A DNA stretch of 64,000 nucleotides from Rhizobiaceae bacterium (GCA_017643495.1 JAEPNK010000001.1:787623-851622), one strand, 5' to 3'. Shown: positions 1 to 11,381, numbered from the stretch's first letter. Numbers and translations: made by a program. Notes: generated from the sequence alone by a model not told the origin.

Positions 1-730
1 CGCCTGGCAGGTTTCTTCCGTATACAATAATGAGGTCGTGCTTGCGGACCTTGATCTTGCATTTGGTACAGCCAACATGAACCTGGATCAGGATCCGACA
101 CAAGGGATTGCAGACGCCGTTTTCTCACCGGATCGGGTTGATGACATTCTTCTCGACCGTTTGCTTGCAAAATGTGCCAAGCATCTTAGCCTTCTGGCAG
201 CACCCTCCACTCTCGAGCGGACCTATGATTTCGATGCGCAGGCTTTCAGCTCAATTCTGGAAGTTGCGCAACGCGGTGCGCCTTGTGTGGTTGTTGACCT
301 GCCCAACCAGTGGAATGGCTGGACCAAACAGGTCCTTGCAGCAGCAGATGAAGTGGTGCTTACCGCTGAACCCGAGCTTGCCAATTTGCGCAATGCAAAG
401 AATCTTGCAGATACGCTTGTCGAAATCCGTCCGAATGACACACCACCACGTCTGGTGATGAACAAGGTCGGCATGCAAAAGCGCCCGGAAATTTCGGTTT
501 CCGACTTTGCGGGTGCCATTGGCCTTGAACCATCAGTGATCATCCCGTTCGATCCCGGTCTTTTTGGCCTTGCGGCCAACAATGGGCAGATGATTTCGGA
601 AGCGGATGCGAAAAGCCCGATTGCTGAAACCATGATGAACTTGTCGCAGATTGTGACCGGCCGGGCAGAGATCAAGAATGAGAAAAAATCCGCGTTCGGG
701 TTCCTGAAAGGGTTAACCCGCAAGAAGTAA
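1..730 (+). CDS. cpaE: Pilus assembly ATPase CpaE/TadZ (5' end outside window)
   Basis: This is the C-terminal 242 residues of a MinD/ParA-like ATPase of the Tad pilus system; the frame is open to the left edge, so the start lies upstream. The segment ADLDLAFGTANMNLD near the beginning matches the CpaE region (usually VDLDLxFGTA) that follows the P-loop. The rest has the expected CpaE pattern, with LLAAPSTL, VVVDLPNQWN and LVMNKVG. CpaE/TadZ localises the Tad secretion machine at the cell pole. It ends 36 bp before cpaF and belongs to the same operon. The GTG at 38 is internal to the gene, not its start. Confidence 0.9.
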   Translation, partial: AWQVSSVYNNEVVLADLDLAFGTANMNLDQDPTQGIADAVFSPDRVDDILLDRLLAKCAKHLSLLAAPSTLERTYDFDAQAFSSILEVAQRGAPCVVVDLPNQWNGWTKQVLAAADEVVLTAEPELANLRNAKNLADTLVEIRPNDTPPRLVMNKVGMQKRPEISVSDFAGAIGLEPSVIIPFDPGLFGLAANNGQMISEADAKSPIAETMMNLSQIVTGRAEIKNEKKSAFGFLKGLTRKK

Positions 731-766
731 CGCAACGCGTCGTAAGCAGAAGTACAGGATTTTGTA

Positions 767-2251
<1,485 letters not shown>

Positions 2252-2256
2252 TCGCA

Positions 2257-3264
2257 ATGTTCGGTATTGATATGAACGTCCTTGTCATTGCAGCCCTGAT
2301 CGGCGTCTCGGCGCTGAGCGTTGCATATGCGCTCCTTTTCAACCGTGTGGAAACCGAGCGAAAGCAGGAAAAACGGTTAAAGGGTATCAAGAACAATTCC
2401 GGAGACAGGCAGTCACGGCTTCAGGCAGAGGCCCGTCTTGCCGACACGGCCAAGCGTCGCCAGAACGTGCAAAACCAGCTCAAGGAACTCGAAGAGCAAA
2501 CAAAGGCCAAGGACCCCAACAAGAAGGGTATCAAGGAACAGTTGCGCCAGGCGGGCATGTCGGTTTCTGTTCGGCAGTTCTATCTCTTCAGCGTACTTTT
2601 CGCTGTCTTTGCCGGGTTCATGGCCCTCATACTAAGCGGCAGTATTTTTGTAGCAGGCGCAATGCTTGTCATCGGTGGAATTGGCATGCCCAGATGGTTT
2701 GTCGGGTTCAGGAAAAAACGCCGCATGAAAGCATTTCTGGAAGAGTTTCCTAATGCGGTTGATGTGATAACGCGCGGTATCAAGGCGGGTTTGCCTCTCA
2801 ATGACTGTATCGGGATTATTGCAACCGAAGCAAAAGAGCCGGTCCGCTCGGAATTCAAGAAAATAATCGAAACCCAGCAAATGGGTGTTCCGATGACCGA
2901 AGCTATCCAGAAGCTTTACAAGAATGTGCCGCTTACGGAGGCCAATTTCTTTGGCATTGTAATCGCCATTCAGCAGGGTGCAGGTGGTAACCTGTCCGAG
3001 GCGCTTGCAAACCTTTCAAAGGTTCTCCGTGACCGCAAAAAGATGAAGGCAAAAATCACCGCCATGTCATCAGAGGCGAAATCATCTGCTGCCATTATCG
3101 GTTGTTTGCCGTTCATCGTGACGTTTCTGATCTATATCACAACACCTGACTACATCATGCTGCTCTTTACGCATTCAACCGGAAACCTGATCCTGTTGGG
3201 CTCGGCTGTATGGATGAGTTGCGGGATCATGGTGATGAGACAGATGATCAACTTCGATTTCTGA
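2257..3264 (+). CDS. tadB: Tad pilus inner-membrane platform protein TadB
   Basis: A 335-residue T2SSF/GspF-type protein. An N-terminal membrane segment (about residues 6-28) is followed by a charged coiled stretch rich in Lys, Gln and Glu, a pair of hydrophobic segments (about 105-150), the cytoplasmic GspF domain with FPNAVDVITRGIKAGLPL, and two C-terminal membrane segments. TadB and TadC together form the inner-membrane platform on which CpaF acts. It is closely spaced with cpaF upstream and tadC downstream (47 bp). Confidence 0.95.
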   Translation: MFGIDMNVLVIAALIGVSALSVAYALLFNRVETERKQEKRLKGIKNNSGDRQSRLQAEARLADTAKRRQNVQNQLKELEEQTKAKDPNKKGIKEQLRQAGMSVSVRQFYLFSVLFAVFAGFMALILSGSIFVAGAMLVIGGIGMPRWFVGFRKKRRMKAFLEEFPNAVDVITRGIKAGLPLNDCIGIIATEAKEPVRSEFKKIIETQQMGVPMTEAIQKLYKNVPLTEANFFGIVIAIQQGAGGNLSEALANLSKVLRDRKKMKAKITAMSSEAKSSAAIIGCLPFIVTFLIYITTPDYIMLLFTHSTGNLILLGSAVWMSCGIMVMRQMINFDF

Positions 3265-3311
3265 TGAGCATACCGGCTTGAACCAGAATGCTTGCTTGAA
3301 GGCATAATGAA

Positions 3312-4283
3312 ATGATTGACCTGATATATTCGCTTACCGAGCCCCAGACACTGGTCAGTGTTCTTGCTGCAGTTGCCATGTTCGCAACAATGGTCACCAT
3401 TGCGATGCCGTTTCTGCAGAAGGACGAATTGAACACTCGCATGAAGTCTGTTGCAATCGAACGCGACAAGATCCGGGCTCGCGAGCGCGCACGGTTGGCG
3501 GAACAGAGCAAACGGGGCACGTTGAAACAGTCCGGCGGCGGATTTTACCAGGATTTTGCGGAAAAGCTGAACCTGCGAAAAATGCTTGCGGACGAAAATA
3601 CGTTCCAGAGCCTGGTCATGGCAGGTTACCGAAAAAAAGCCCACGTCAACGTATTTCTGGTTTTCAAGATGGTTGTTCCCATCTGCCTGTTGCTTGGAGC
3701 CTTGCTCTACACATTCGTTCTGACTTCGAATGATCGTGGTGTCATGTCAAATATTTTACTGTCGATGGTTGTGGCCATGGTCGGCTTCTATCTGCCTTCG
3801 ATCATCATCAAGAACAAGATTTCAAAACGGCAGCTGTCCATTCGCCGGGCCTGGCCGGATTGTCTTGACTTGTTGTTGATCTGTGTGGAATCCGGGATGT
3901 CACTCGAAGCATCGATGAAAAAGGTTGCTGTCGAGGTCGGGATACAATCACCCGAACTGGCCGAGGAGCTCACCCTCACCACGGCCGAACTTTCCTACCT
4001 GCAGGAGCGCCGGCAGGCACATGAAAACCTGGCGAAAAGAACAGGGCTTGATATAGTGAAAGCTGTCACAATGGCCCTTATTCAGGCCGAGCGCTACGGT
4101 ACACCGCTGGCAACCGCTCTGCGCGCACTTTCACAGGAAAGCCGTGACATGCGCATGGCAGAAGCGGAAAAGAAGGCTGCTGCATTGCCGCCTAAACTGA
4201 CTGTCCCAATGATTGTCTTCTTCCTGCCTGTGCTGTTTGCCGTTATCCTCGGACCTGCGATTATCCAGATCAGCAACGGATAA
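3312..4283 (+). CDS. tadC: Tad pilus inner-membrane platform protein TadC
   Basis: A 323-residue GspF-family protein and partner of TadB. It has an N-terminal membrane segment (residues about 12-33), a basic/polar linker, a central hydrophobic pair, the GspF signature WPDCLDLLLICVESGMSLEAS, and a C-terminal membrane segment (VPMIVFFLPVLFAVILGPAIIQI). It is the last plus-strand gene of the pilus cluster here. The next pilus gene, tadD, faces it from the other strand. Confidence 0.95.
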   Translation: MIDLIYSLTEPQTLVSVLAAVAMFATMVTIAMPFLQKDELNTRMKSVAIERDKIRARERARLAEQSKRGTLKQSGGGFYQDFAEKLNLRKMLADENTFQSLVMAGYRKKAHVNVFLVFKMVVPICLLLGALLYTFVLTSNDRGVMSNILLSMVVAMVGFYLPSIIIKNKISKRQLSIRRAWPDCLDLLLICVESGMSLEASMKKVAVEVGIQSPELAEELTLTTAELSYLQERRQAHENLAKRTGLDIVKAVTMALIQAERYGTPLATALRALSQESRDMRMAEAEKKAAALPPKLTVPMIVFFLPVLFAVILGPAIIQISNG

Positions 4284-4523
4284 TATCGCCTCGGCCATTT
4301 CCAATCAGACAAGTGCCACTTGGGTTCCTGGGCAAAATCAGACAGAGCTATCAGCCTGACAAGCAAATTGGCTTGGAACAGAGAAGCTTAGCCAGCATCT
4401 ACAATTATTTCGGGTAATTGTAATAGTCAGGTTATGGATGAAGTTTGGCTTGATGAAGCCGGCAGCTAAACTTGGAGAGGTCAGTCAACCGGGTTTGTAT
4501 CCGTTTGTCAGGAGAGGACAAGC
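4284..4523. other. Intergenic gap between convergent tadC and tadD
   Basis: About 240 bp with no credible reading frame. It is relatively AT-rich in the middle (around 4400-4440). I saw no convincing hairpin with a T-run, although both flanking genes would be expected to terminate here. Confidence 0.5.
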
Positions 4524-5342
4524 TTAGTTGGTATTGCCCGCGTCGACATCACCATTGCCATCGGCATTCTTGAGCAGGTTCCAGGCGTTTTGCTGGGACA
4601 ACATTTGCCGAAGAAACGCAATGTTTTCTTCTGCTTCACGGGGAGGCAGTTCTCCGCGTGCAATTGTTTCTGCCTGCTCGAAATTCCCTTGAAGGCCAAC
4701 GACAAGGGCAAGGTTTTGCCGAACGCGACTGTCGGCGCCAGGTTGGCGGATTGCCTTGCGCAGATAAGTCTCCGCAGATCGCAGGTCGCCACTTAGAACG
4801 TAGGACATTCCCAGGTTTGAAAGGACGGAAGGTTCATTCGGAACAATGTCCAGTGCCTTGCGATATTCAATGCGTGCAAGTTTCGACTGCTCAAGTTGAT
4901 CGAGAATCGCGCCCTTGGCCGAGTGTAGCCGCCAATCAGGCCTGTCCGGCCGTTGTGCGCGGTCAATGATCTTCAGCGCTTTCTGAAAATTGCCGGTTGA
5001 GGCCAATGCCTTGCCGTAGGCAGACAGAACGTCATTGTCCTCGGGGTGATGAATAACCATCTGCTGCATCACCGCAAGTGCCTGCTCGTTTCGGCCGGTT
5101 GCGCGCAGAATGTTCGCATATTGAAGGCCGGTTGCCTTGTCTTTGCGTCTGCGTTCGTAACGGTTGCCCAAGGATGCTGCTGCACGTTCCAGTTCAGGGA
5201 CCGACATCTGTTCGATCGACTTCCCCCTGGAAGTGATTGATCCGGTTGTTGTCGGGTCTTTCGCGCATCCCGCAAGTGCAAGGGAGGCTGCCAGAGCCAG
5301 GGTAGCCATGCTGGAGGAGCGCAGGAATTTATTTCGGGCCAT
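4524..5342 (-). CDS. tadD: TPR lipoprotein TadD
   Basis: A 272-residue tetratricopeptide protein of the Tad locus. I start it at the ATG at 5342 because this gives a clean lipoprotein signal peptide (hydrophobic LALAASLALAGC lipobox); an upstream in-frame GTG at 5393 would add 17 unneeded residues. TPR-like helices follow, with repeated patterns such as ALAVMQQMVIHHPEDNDVLSA and ALDIVPNEPSVLSNLGMSYV. TadD-type proteins are thought to act as periplasmic or outer-membrane pilotins for pilus assembly. It is convergent with tadC and probably has its own promoter. Confidence 0.85.
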   Translation of the reverse strand: MARNKFLRSSSMATLALAASLALAGCAKDPTTTGSITSRGKSIEQMSVPELERAAASLGNRYERRRKDKATGLQYANILRATGRNEQALAVMQQMVIHHPEDNDVLSAYGKALASTGNFQKALKIIDRAQRPDRPDWRLHSAKGAILDQLEQSKLARIEYRKALDIVPNEPSVLSNLGMSYVLSGDLRSAETYLRKAIRQPGADSRVRQNLALVVGLQGNFEQAETIARGELPPREAEENIAFLRQMLSQQNAWNLLKNADGNGDVDAGNTN

Positions 5343-5470
5343 GATCCAGTTTACCGGTACAGAAGAAAACGTATTTGGGGTGTTCTTGGACACCGCGATT
5401 CTTCTATAAGTATTCTGTTAACCCTAATGGATGGTTAATTTGGCCATCCCCTCACTCCCGGAGTTTATGC

Positions 5471-6838
5471 ATGACCAAGTTTGCCCTCGCCGGCTCCCGC
5501 TCAAAATCACTTCCTGTATGGCTTCTCGCGCCTGGTGAAATCGCCACTCAAAAAGAGATTGGCGATACGGCAAAGGCCTGGGCCAAGGCTAACGGGTTTG
5601 ACGGGCAGGCAAGCAGGCTTCTTCGTGTTCCCGACAGTGATGGCAATATAGCCGAAATCCTGTTTGGTATTGGCAAGGATCACAGTCCCTTTCATGTAGG
5701 CAAGCTTGCAAATGAGCTTGAAAAGGGGGCTTACCATTTTGCAAATCAGCCCGATGATGCCCACCATGCCTGCCTGGGATGGCTGTTGGGTGCCTATCGG
5801 TTCACGCGTTACAATGACAAGGATCAGTGCGCAGCCAGACTGGTTTTGCCAAAAGGCGTTGACCAGAACAATCTGGAGACCGAGGCAGGGGCCTGCTATC
5901 TCGCGCGTGACCTGATCAATACACCTGCCAATGACATGGGGCCACAGGAGCTTGAAGATGCCGTCAGGAAGCTTGGCCGCGAGCACAAGGCAAGGGTGAC
6001 GGTAATCAAGGGCGACAAGCTGCTTGAGAAAAACTTTCCCATGATCCATGCCGTTGGGCGGGCAAGTGACAATGCTCCACGCCTTATTGATCTCACATGG
6101 GGCAGCAAAGACCATCCCAGGGTAACGCTGGTTGGCAAGGGAGTGATCTTTGATACCGGCGGTCTCAACATCAAGCCGGGCACCAGCATGGCGTTGATGA
6201 AAAAGGACATGGGAGGGGCAGCAAATACCATTGCCCTTGCACAGATGGTGATGATGGCAAAATTGCCGGTCCGCCTGAGACTGCTCGTTCCGGCAGTCGA
6301 AAATGCGATTTCGGGCAATGCGTTTCGCCCCGGTGATATCCTTTCCAGCAGAAAGGGAATGACTGTCGAGATAGGCAATACCGACGCAGAAGGCCGGCTC
6401 ATTCTTGGAGATGCCCTTGCCTATGGCGATGAGGAGAGCCCGGACTTGATGGTCGACATGGCAACACTTACCGGAGCCGCCCGTGTCGCACTGGGACCGG
6501 ATTTGCCACCATTCTATACGCATGATGACGAACTTGCCGATGCTTTGACAGATGCCGGTCAGTCCCGCCATGATCCGCTGTGGCGCATGCCGTTGTGGAA
6601 ACCATACCAGAAAATGCTTTCCTCCCGTGTTGCTGACGTGAACCATATTTCCACCGGCGGATTTGCCGGATCAATAACCGCTGCGCTGTTTCTTTCCCGC
6701 TTTGTGGAGAAGGCAGGCAGTTGGGCACACTTTGATATTTATGGATGGAATCCTTCATCAAAACCATGGTCATCAATCGGCGGGGAAGCACAGGGCATAC
6801 GCGCGCTCCTTGAGGTGCTGACAAAGCGATACGGTTGA
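5471..6838 (+). CDS. M17 family leucyl aminopeptidase
   Basis: A 455-residue cytosolic di-metal aminopeptidase that removes N-terminal residues from peptides. The catalytic signature NTDAEGRL is at residues about 303-310, and the metal/bicarbonate region reads KGVIFDTGGLNIKPG followed by MKKDMGGAA. I use the ATG at 5471 (MTKFALAGS); the frame extends upstream to 5375 but without a good initiation site. It lies divergent from tadD and immediately before the MarR/NlpC pair. As I recall, several rhizobial genomes place these three functions beside the Tad locus. Confidence 0.93.
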   Translation: MTKFALAGSRSKSLPVWLLAPGEIATQKEIGDTAKAWAKANGFDGQASRLLRVPDSDGNIAEILFGIGKDHSPFHVGKLANELEKGAYHFANQPDDAHHACLGWLLGAYRFTRYNDKDQCAARLVLPKGVDQNNLETEAGACYLARDLINTPANDMGPQELEDAVRKLGREHKARVTVIKGDKLLEKNFPMIHAVGRASDNAPRLIDLTWGSKDHPRVTLVGKGVIFDTGGLNIKPGTSMALMKKDMGGAANTIALAQMVMMAKLPVRLRLLVPAVENAISGNAFRPGDILSSRKGMTVEIGNTDAEGRLILGDALAYGDEESPDLMVDMATLTGAARVALGPDLPPFYTHDDELADALTDAGQSRHDPLWRMPLWKPYQKMLSSRVADVNHISTGGFAGSITAALFLSRFVEKAGSWAHFDIYGWNPSSKPWSSIGGEAQGIRALLEVLTKRYG

Positions 6839-6851
6839 CCACAATCAGCTT

Positions 6852-6867
6852 GTTACGGGGTCGTAAC
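6852..6867. promoter_or_regulatory. Inverted repeat upstream of MarR-like gene
   Basis: GTTACG-GGGT-CGTAAC, a perfect 6-bp inverted repeat 18 bp before the ATG of the MarR-like gene. MarR proteins commonly repress themselves by binding such palindromes. The assignment as its operator is inferred from position only. Confidence 0.4.
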
Positions 6868-6884
6868 GTTTATATGATGCTTCA

Positions 6885-7232
6885 ATGAGCGCAATTGAGA
6901 TCAGCCCCGGATCGGCATTGAAACTATGGCACAGGGTTTCCCTTGCGCAGGTTCTGGGTAAAGAGAGGGACCTGACACAAAGGCAAGTTGCGATCTTGCT
7001 GATTGTCTATCTGGAGCCGCCGCCCCATACCGTACGCGGACTTGCTGCCCGGCTCGATGTTACCAAACCTGTCATTACCCGTGCGCTCGATACGATGGGG
7101 CAGATGAAACTCCTGCACCGTCGGCGTGACCCGGATGACAGGCGCAATGTAATCATTGGCCGTACACTGGAAGGTGCCTTGTATCTGGAAAAGCTTGGTG
7201 ATCTGGTAAGCTCACTTGCGGGAGAGATATGA
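6885..7232 (+). CDS. Small MarR-type winged-helix regulator
   Basis: A 115-residue protein consisting almost entirely of a winged-helix domain. The recognition-helix region is VRGLAARLDVTKPVITRALDTMGQMKLLHRRRDPDDRRNVI, with the DDRR wing typical of the MarR family. It is shorter than most MarR proteins and lacks the long N- and C-terminal dimerisation helices. Its stop overlaps the start of the NlpC/P60 gene by ATGA, so the two are translationally coupled. This suggests it regulates cell-wall hydrolysis or is needed at the same time. Its ligand is unknown. Confidence 0.8.
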   Translation: MSAIEISPGSALKLWHRVSLAQVLGKERDLTQRQVAILLIVYLEPPPHTVRGLAARLDVTKPVITRALDTMGQMKLLHRRRDPDDRRNVIIGRTLEGALYLEKLGDLVSSLAGEI

Positions 7233-8110
7233 TGTCGGACCTTCCCGTCCTTGAAAGCCTTGATCGCCGATTGAACGTCTTTTCGCCGGCGCTTGCCGAA
7301 AGCGGTTTGCGGGGAAAGGTCGAAGCGGAGCAATTCCTCGACGGTAAACCGGCGCAGGTGCGGGTCGCATTTACGGAACTTCGCGCCAAGCCCGATTCTT
7401 CTGCTCCCATTGATACCCAGTTGATGTTTGGTGAAACAGTGCGGGTGTTTGATACAGCCAACGGGTATTCATTGGTAAAGGCTGACAGGGACAGGTATGT
7501 GGGCTGGCTTGAGGAGGGCACGATCTCGCATAAAATTTGCGAGCCCACCCACCTTGTTTGTGTTCCGCGCACATTCTTTTATCCGGAGCCCGATCTCAAG
7601 CTGCCACACAAGGGAATGCGCTCAATGGGATCGGCGGTTCGAGTCGTTGACCAAGTCGAGAAGCGGGGTACCCGTTACGCACTGCTCGAAACCGGTGAAG
7701 CGGTTGTTGAAAGGCATGTACGGTTGGTGGGTCATCACGCTGACGACTATGTCGCTGTCGCGGAACAATTGATTCACACGCCCTATCTGTGGGCGGGTAC
7801 AACGGCTTTCGGAATTGACTGCTCGGGCTTTGTGAAATTGGCCATGTTGATGTGCGGAAAGCTGGTCTTGCGCGATTCTGACATGCAGGCTGCAACGCTT
7901 GGCGATGAAATTGATCCAGGAAAAACCTATGAAAACCTGCGGCGCGGAGACCTTGTCTTTTGGCGTGGCCATGTTGCCATTGTTCGTGATGAAAACTCGC
8001 TGATCCATGCAAACGGTCACACCATGAATGTTGCGATCGAGCCGTTGGATGAAGCAGTTTCGCGTATTGAATATCTCTATGAACGACCAATAGGTTGCCG
8101 AAGGCCCTGA
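7229..8110 (+). CDS. NlpC/P60 family peptidoglycan hydrolase with SH3-like domain
   Basis: A 293-residue protein. The N-terminal half has an SH3-like fold typical of cell-wall endopeptidases (VRVAFTELRAKPDSSAPI, WLEEGTI). The C-terminal catalytic domain carries the nucleophile Cys198 in GIDCSGF, His248 in RGHVAIV and His260 in LIHANGH, the expected Cys-His-His arrangement of gamma-D-glutamyl-diaminopimelate endopeptidases. No signal peptide is visible, so it may be exported another way or act on imported muropeptides. It is coupled by ATGA overlap to the MarR gene. Confidence 0.92.
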   Translation: MMSDLPVLESLDRRLNVFSPALAESGLRGKVEAEQFLDGKPAQVRVAFTELRAKPDSSAPIDTQLMFGETVRVFDTANGYSLVKADRDRYVGWLEEGTISHKICEPTHLVCVPRTFFYPEPDLKLPHKGMRSMGSAVRVVDQVEKRGTRYALLETGEAVVERHVRLVGHHADDYVAVAEQLIHTPYLWAGTTAFGIDCSGFVKLAMLMCGKLVLRDSDMQAATLGDEIDPGKTYENLRRGDLVFWRGHVAIVRDENSLIHANGHTMNVAIEPLDEAVSRIEYLYERPIGCRRP

Positions 8111-8238
8111 TTTGCCGGAATATCGACTGACATCAAAATGTCGACTATCACGATTATGGCAATGAACCTGTATCTGTCCCGGACTGCTGGTGCCGGAAAC
8201 AGATGGACATTTTACCAGCGGAAACGGGAGTATTTCAC

Positions 8239-8784
8239 ATGTCAATTTTAAAACGCGGCCTTAAAGGTGCCCCGGTCAAACGCCTTCAGGAGCGTCTGGG
8301 TATTGATGCGGATGGGGATTTTGGTCCTGGTACTGAAAAGGCAGTCAGGCAATTCCAGCAAGAGAACGGTCTTGCTGTTGACGGAATTGCCGGCCCGGAT
8401 ACATTCACCGCCATGGGCCTCAATGAACTCGTCCTTCTCCGGGTTGGTTCTCGCGGTGCTGCTGTGAAATCACTCCAGAAGGATCTCGGCATCGATGCCG
8501 ACGGTATCTTTGGCCAGGGCACCAAGAAGGCAGTCATGGAATTCCAGAAGGAAAACGGCCTTCAGGTTGACGGGATGGCTGGCCCCAACACCTTGTCGAA
8601 ACTTGGATCTTTTGCCGATACCTTCACAGCCGATACAATCCAGAAAGCAGAATTGCGCTCAGATGAAGAGCATTTTGACAGTGAGCCCCTTCCGGAGCTC
8701 AAGGGCTCGAACCCTGTCGAGGGTTCTGCTGATGCTGCTCCCGAAAAATCCCTTTGGGGAAAGGTCAAGGGCTGGTTCAGCTGA
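8239..8784 (+). CDS. Protein with two peptidoglycan-binding repeats
   Basis: A 181-residue protein starting at the ATG at 8239, preceded by GGGAG; an in-frame start at 8203 is less likely. Two tandem PG_binding_1 repeats (residues about 8-65 and 72-130) share the pattern VKxLQxxLGIDADGxFGxGTxKAVxxFQxENGLxVDGxAGPxT. The C-terminal 50 residues are acidic and low-complexity, ending in LWGKVKGWFS. There is no catalytic domain and no signal peptide. Only a wall-binding role can be inferred, and its neighbour is a wall hydrolase. Confidence 0.85.
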   Translation: MSILKRGLKGAPVKRLQERLGIDADGDFGPGTEKAVRQFQQENGLAVDGIAGPDTFTAMGLNELVLLRVGSRGAAVKSLQKDLGIDADGIFGQGTKKAVMEFQKENGLQVDGMAGPNTLSKLGSFADTFTADTIQKAELRSDEEHFDSEPLPELKGSNPVEGSADAAPEKSLWGKVKGWFS

Positions 8785-9738
8785 TCAGTAACCCAGCTTT
8801 CGATCAACGACATTTTCAAGCATTTCGCCTGCCTCATGGCGGGCGATTTGTTTTTCCACATGCCGCCCAAGGGCTGAAATATCCGATGTTGCCGCTGCAT
8901 GTGGGGTGATGATCAGCCCGGCTGCATTCCAAAGTTCACTGTCTTTGGGTAGTGGTTCAGTTTGGAACACATCGAGCGATGCACCTCCAAGGGTGCCATC
9001 CTGCAGGCAAGCCAGCACATCTTTTTCGTTTTGGCTTCGGCCCCGTCCGGCATTGATGAAGACGGGTGATTTCAGGTCTGCATGTTTTCGCAATTTCTGA
9101 AATACAGACCGGTCGAAAAAGCTTTCCGTATCCGGTGTCAAAGGCAGAAGGCCTACCAGGAAGTCCGTTTCTTCCAGAAAAGCGTCCGTTTCGTTCTGGT
9201 CGAAGCAGGTTAGTCCTTCGATACTTTTTTTGGTGCGACTCCAGCCCCTCACGCCAAAACCAAGCATTTTGAGTTTGCGGGCTGCGTCCTGTCCCAGAAC
9301 ACCAAGGCCCATGATCCCGACATTGATCTCGCTGGCCTGGGGCTGGGGCAGCTCTTTCCACTCTCGATTGTCCTGAAGCTGATCATAAGTGCGTTGCTGT
9401 CTGAGGTGCATCAGGCATTGCAAACATACCCACTCACTCATCCGGTTCGTGAGCGTATCGTCTACAAAACGCACAATCGGCACATCGGGCAAATGCGTTG
9501 CTTCCATGATCTTGTCAACACCGGCTCCGGCGGAGAAAATCACTTCAAGGTCAGGCATGCGATCAAAAAGGTCCGGGTCTATTTTCCAGACAAGGGCGTA
9601 TTTTACCCCTGCAAGGGATGTTGGTTTGTCGGCTTTCGTCCAGTCGATTACCGAACGGTTCAGGGAATTTGAAAGATTCTCACCAGTTCGGTTGCCGTCA
9701 AACTGAACAGATACAAGGATCGGGGATTTCTCGCTCAT
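8785..9738 (-). CDS. ghrA: D-isomer 2-hydroxyacid dehydrogenase (glyoxylate/hydroxypyruvate reductase A type)
   Basis: A 317-residue NAD(P)-dependent dehydrogenase. The Rossmann motif is GIMGLGVLGQDAARKL; the catalytic region shows INAGRGRSQNE (Arg) and the His in ITPHAAATSD. The overall pattern is that of GhrA, which reduces glyoxylate or hydroxypyruvate. Its start codon shares one base with the stop of the upstream ATPase gene (TAATG), so it is the last gene of the yej-type operon. Why a 2-ketoacid reductase belongs with a peptide importer is unclear. Confidence 0.88.
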   Translation of the reverse strand: MSEKSPILVSVQFDGNRTGENLSNSLNRSVIDWTKADKPTSLAGVKYALVWKIDPDLFDRMPDLEVIFSAGAGVDKIMEATHLPDVPIVRFVDDTLTNRMSEWVCLQCLMHLRQQRTYDQLQDNREWKELPQPQASEINVGIMGLGVLGQDAARKLKMLGFGVRGWSRTKKSIEGLTCFDQNETDAFLEETDFLVGLLPLTPDTESFFDRSVFQKLRKHADLKSPVFINAGRGRSQNEKDVLACLQDGTLGGASLDVFQTEPLPKDSELWNAAGLIITPHAAATSDISALGRHVEKQIARHEAGEMLENVVDRKLGY

Positions 9739-11381
9739 TACTCTTCTACAATACCTTTTCCGATTGCTTTCATGTCAAAGGCCGCTGCCATGAGGGCCTT
9801 TGTGTAGTCGGTTTGCGGGTCATTGAAAATTTTCGCCGACGGTCCCTGTTCAACCACTTTGCCATGCCGCATCACGATGACTTCGTTGGCGAGGGCTTTT
9901 ACGACCTTCAGGTCGTGGCTGATGAACATGTATGCGAGCCCTTTTCTTTTCTGAATGTCGCGCAGCAGGTCGACAACCTGTGCCTGAACGCTCATGTCTA
10001 GGGCAGAAGTCGGCTCATCCAGCATGATGAATTTCGGCTCGAGAACGATTGCGCGCGCAATGGCAATCCGTTGTCGCTGGCCGCCGGAAAATTCATGCGG
10101 GTAACGGTGCCGGGTTTCCGGATCGAGACCGGTTTCTGCCAGTGCGGCAATAACCTTCTCTTCCCGTTGGAGCTTGGAAAGCTCCGGCATGTGAATGCCC
10201 AACCCTTCCCCGACAATTTCCCCGACAGACATGCGCGGGCTCAGGGAGCCGAAAGGGTCCTGAAAAACCACCTGCATCCGGTCACGCATCTTGCGCATCT
10301 GCTTGAAGGAATACTGATTGATGTCATCGCCAAGAAATACAATGCGCCCTTCGGAAGAAATCAGCCGTGTCAGGGCCATTCCGAGTGTGGTTTTTCCTGA
10401 CCCGGATTCACCCACGACACCGAGCGTTTGTCCCTCCCGCAAGGTCAAGTCTATGCCGTCAACGGCCTTGACGTGATCAACGGTGCGGCGAAGCAGGCCT
10501 TTGCGGATCGGAAACCATACCCGGATATCCTTTGCTTCCAGTATGGTTGCAGCACGGTCATTCTGTCTTGGTGGCTCTCCTTTTGGCTCGGCCGAAAGCA
10601 GGTGCCGGGTATACGGATGTTGCGGATTTTCAAAGATTTCCCCGGTTTCCCCCGCCTCGACAATATTGCCGTCTTGCATCACGCAACACCGGTCCGCCAA
10701 CCGGCGGACGATCCCCAGGTCATGGGTGATGAACAGCATGGAGAGCTTGTTCTCGGTTTGCATGGTTTTCAGCAACTCGAGAATTTGTGCCTGTACCGTC
10801 ACATCAAGTGCAGTGGTCGGTTCATCGGCAATCAGCAATTCCGGTTCGTTTGCCAGCGCCATCGCAATCATGACCCGCTGGCGCTGCCCGCCGGACAACT
10901 GGTGCGGATAGGCGCCCAGCCGTTTCTCAGGATCATGGATGCCTACCTGTTCCAGCAGTTCAATGACCCGTTGCCGTGCAGCCTTGTCTCGCATGCCCTT
11001 GTGGAGGGAAAGGATTTCACTGATCTGTTTTTCAATCGTGTGGAGCGGATTGAGCGATGTCATCGGCTCCTGAAATATCATCGTGATGTCATTGCCACGC
11101 ACAGCCCGCATTTCGTCACTGCTTGCTGCCAACAAGTCCTTGCCCTTGAAAATAATCTTGCCGGAAGGGTGGCTGGCCGCCGGATAGGGGAGCAGTTTGA
11201 GGATGGACAGCGCTGTGACGGATTTCCCTGAGCCCGATTCACCGACAAGGGCAACGGTTTCGCCGGGTTTTATGTCAAAAGAACTGGCATGTACCGCCAC
11301 TTCCTTGTTGTTGCCCTGGGTAAAGGCAACGGAGAGATTCTGGACTGCTAGCAAGGGTTTGGTGTTGTTCTCTGCCATCAT
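9738..11381 (-). CDS. yejF: Peptide ABC transporter, fused double ATPase (YejF type)
   Basis: A 547-residue protein with two complete ABC ATPase domains in tandem. The first has [27 protein letters not shown] and [12 protein letters not shown]. The second has [27 protein letters not shown] and [12 protein letters not shown]. Two nucleotide-binding domains in one chain are typical of YejF/DppDF fusions. The start is the ATG at 11381 (a second ATG follows directly), one base after the stop of the permease gene; an earlier in-frame start would overlap it by 33 bases. It energises import by the two upstream permeases. Confidence 0.95.
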   Translation of the reverse strand: MMAENNTKPLLAVQNLSVAFTQGNNKEVAVHASSFDIKPGETVALVGESGSGKSVTALSILKLLPYPAASHPSGKIIFKGKDLLAASSDEMRAVRGNDITMIFQEPMTSLNPLHTIEKQISEILSLHKGMRDKAARQRVIELLEQVGIHDPEKRLGAYPHQLSGGQRQRVMIAMALANEPELLIADEPTTALDVTVQAQILELLKTMQTENKLSMLFITHDLGIVRRLADRCCVMQDGNIVEAGETGEIFENPQHPYTRHLLSAEPKGEPPRQNDRAATILEAKDIRVWFPIRKGLLRRTVDHVKAVDGIDLTLREGQTLGVVGESGSGKTTLGMALTRLISSEGRIVFLGDDINQYSFKQMRKMRDRMQVVFQDPFGSLSPRMSVGEIVGEGLGIHMPELSKLQREEKVIAALAETGLDPETRHRYPHEFSGGQRQRIAIARAIVLEPKFIMLDEPTSALDMSVQAQVVDLLRDIQKRKGLAYMFISHDLKVVKALANEVIVMRHGKVVEQGPSAKIFNDPQTDYTKALMAAAFDMKAIGKGIVEE

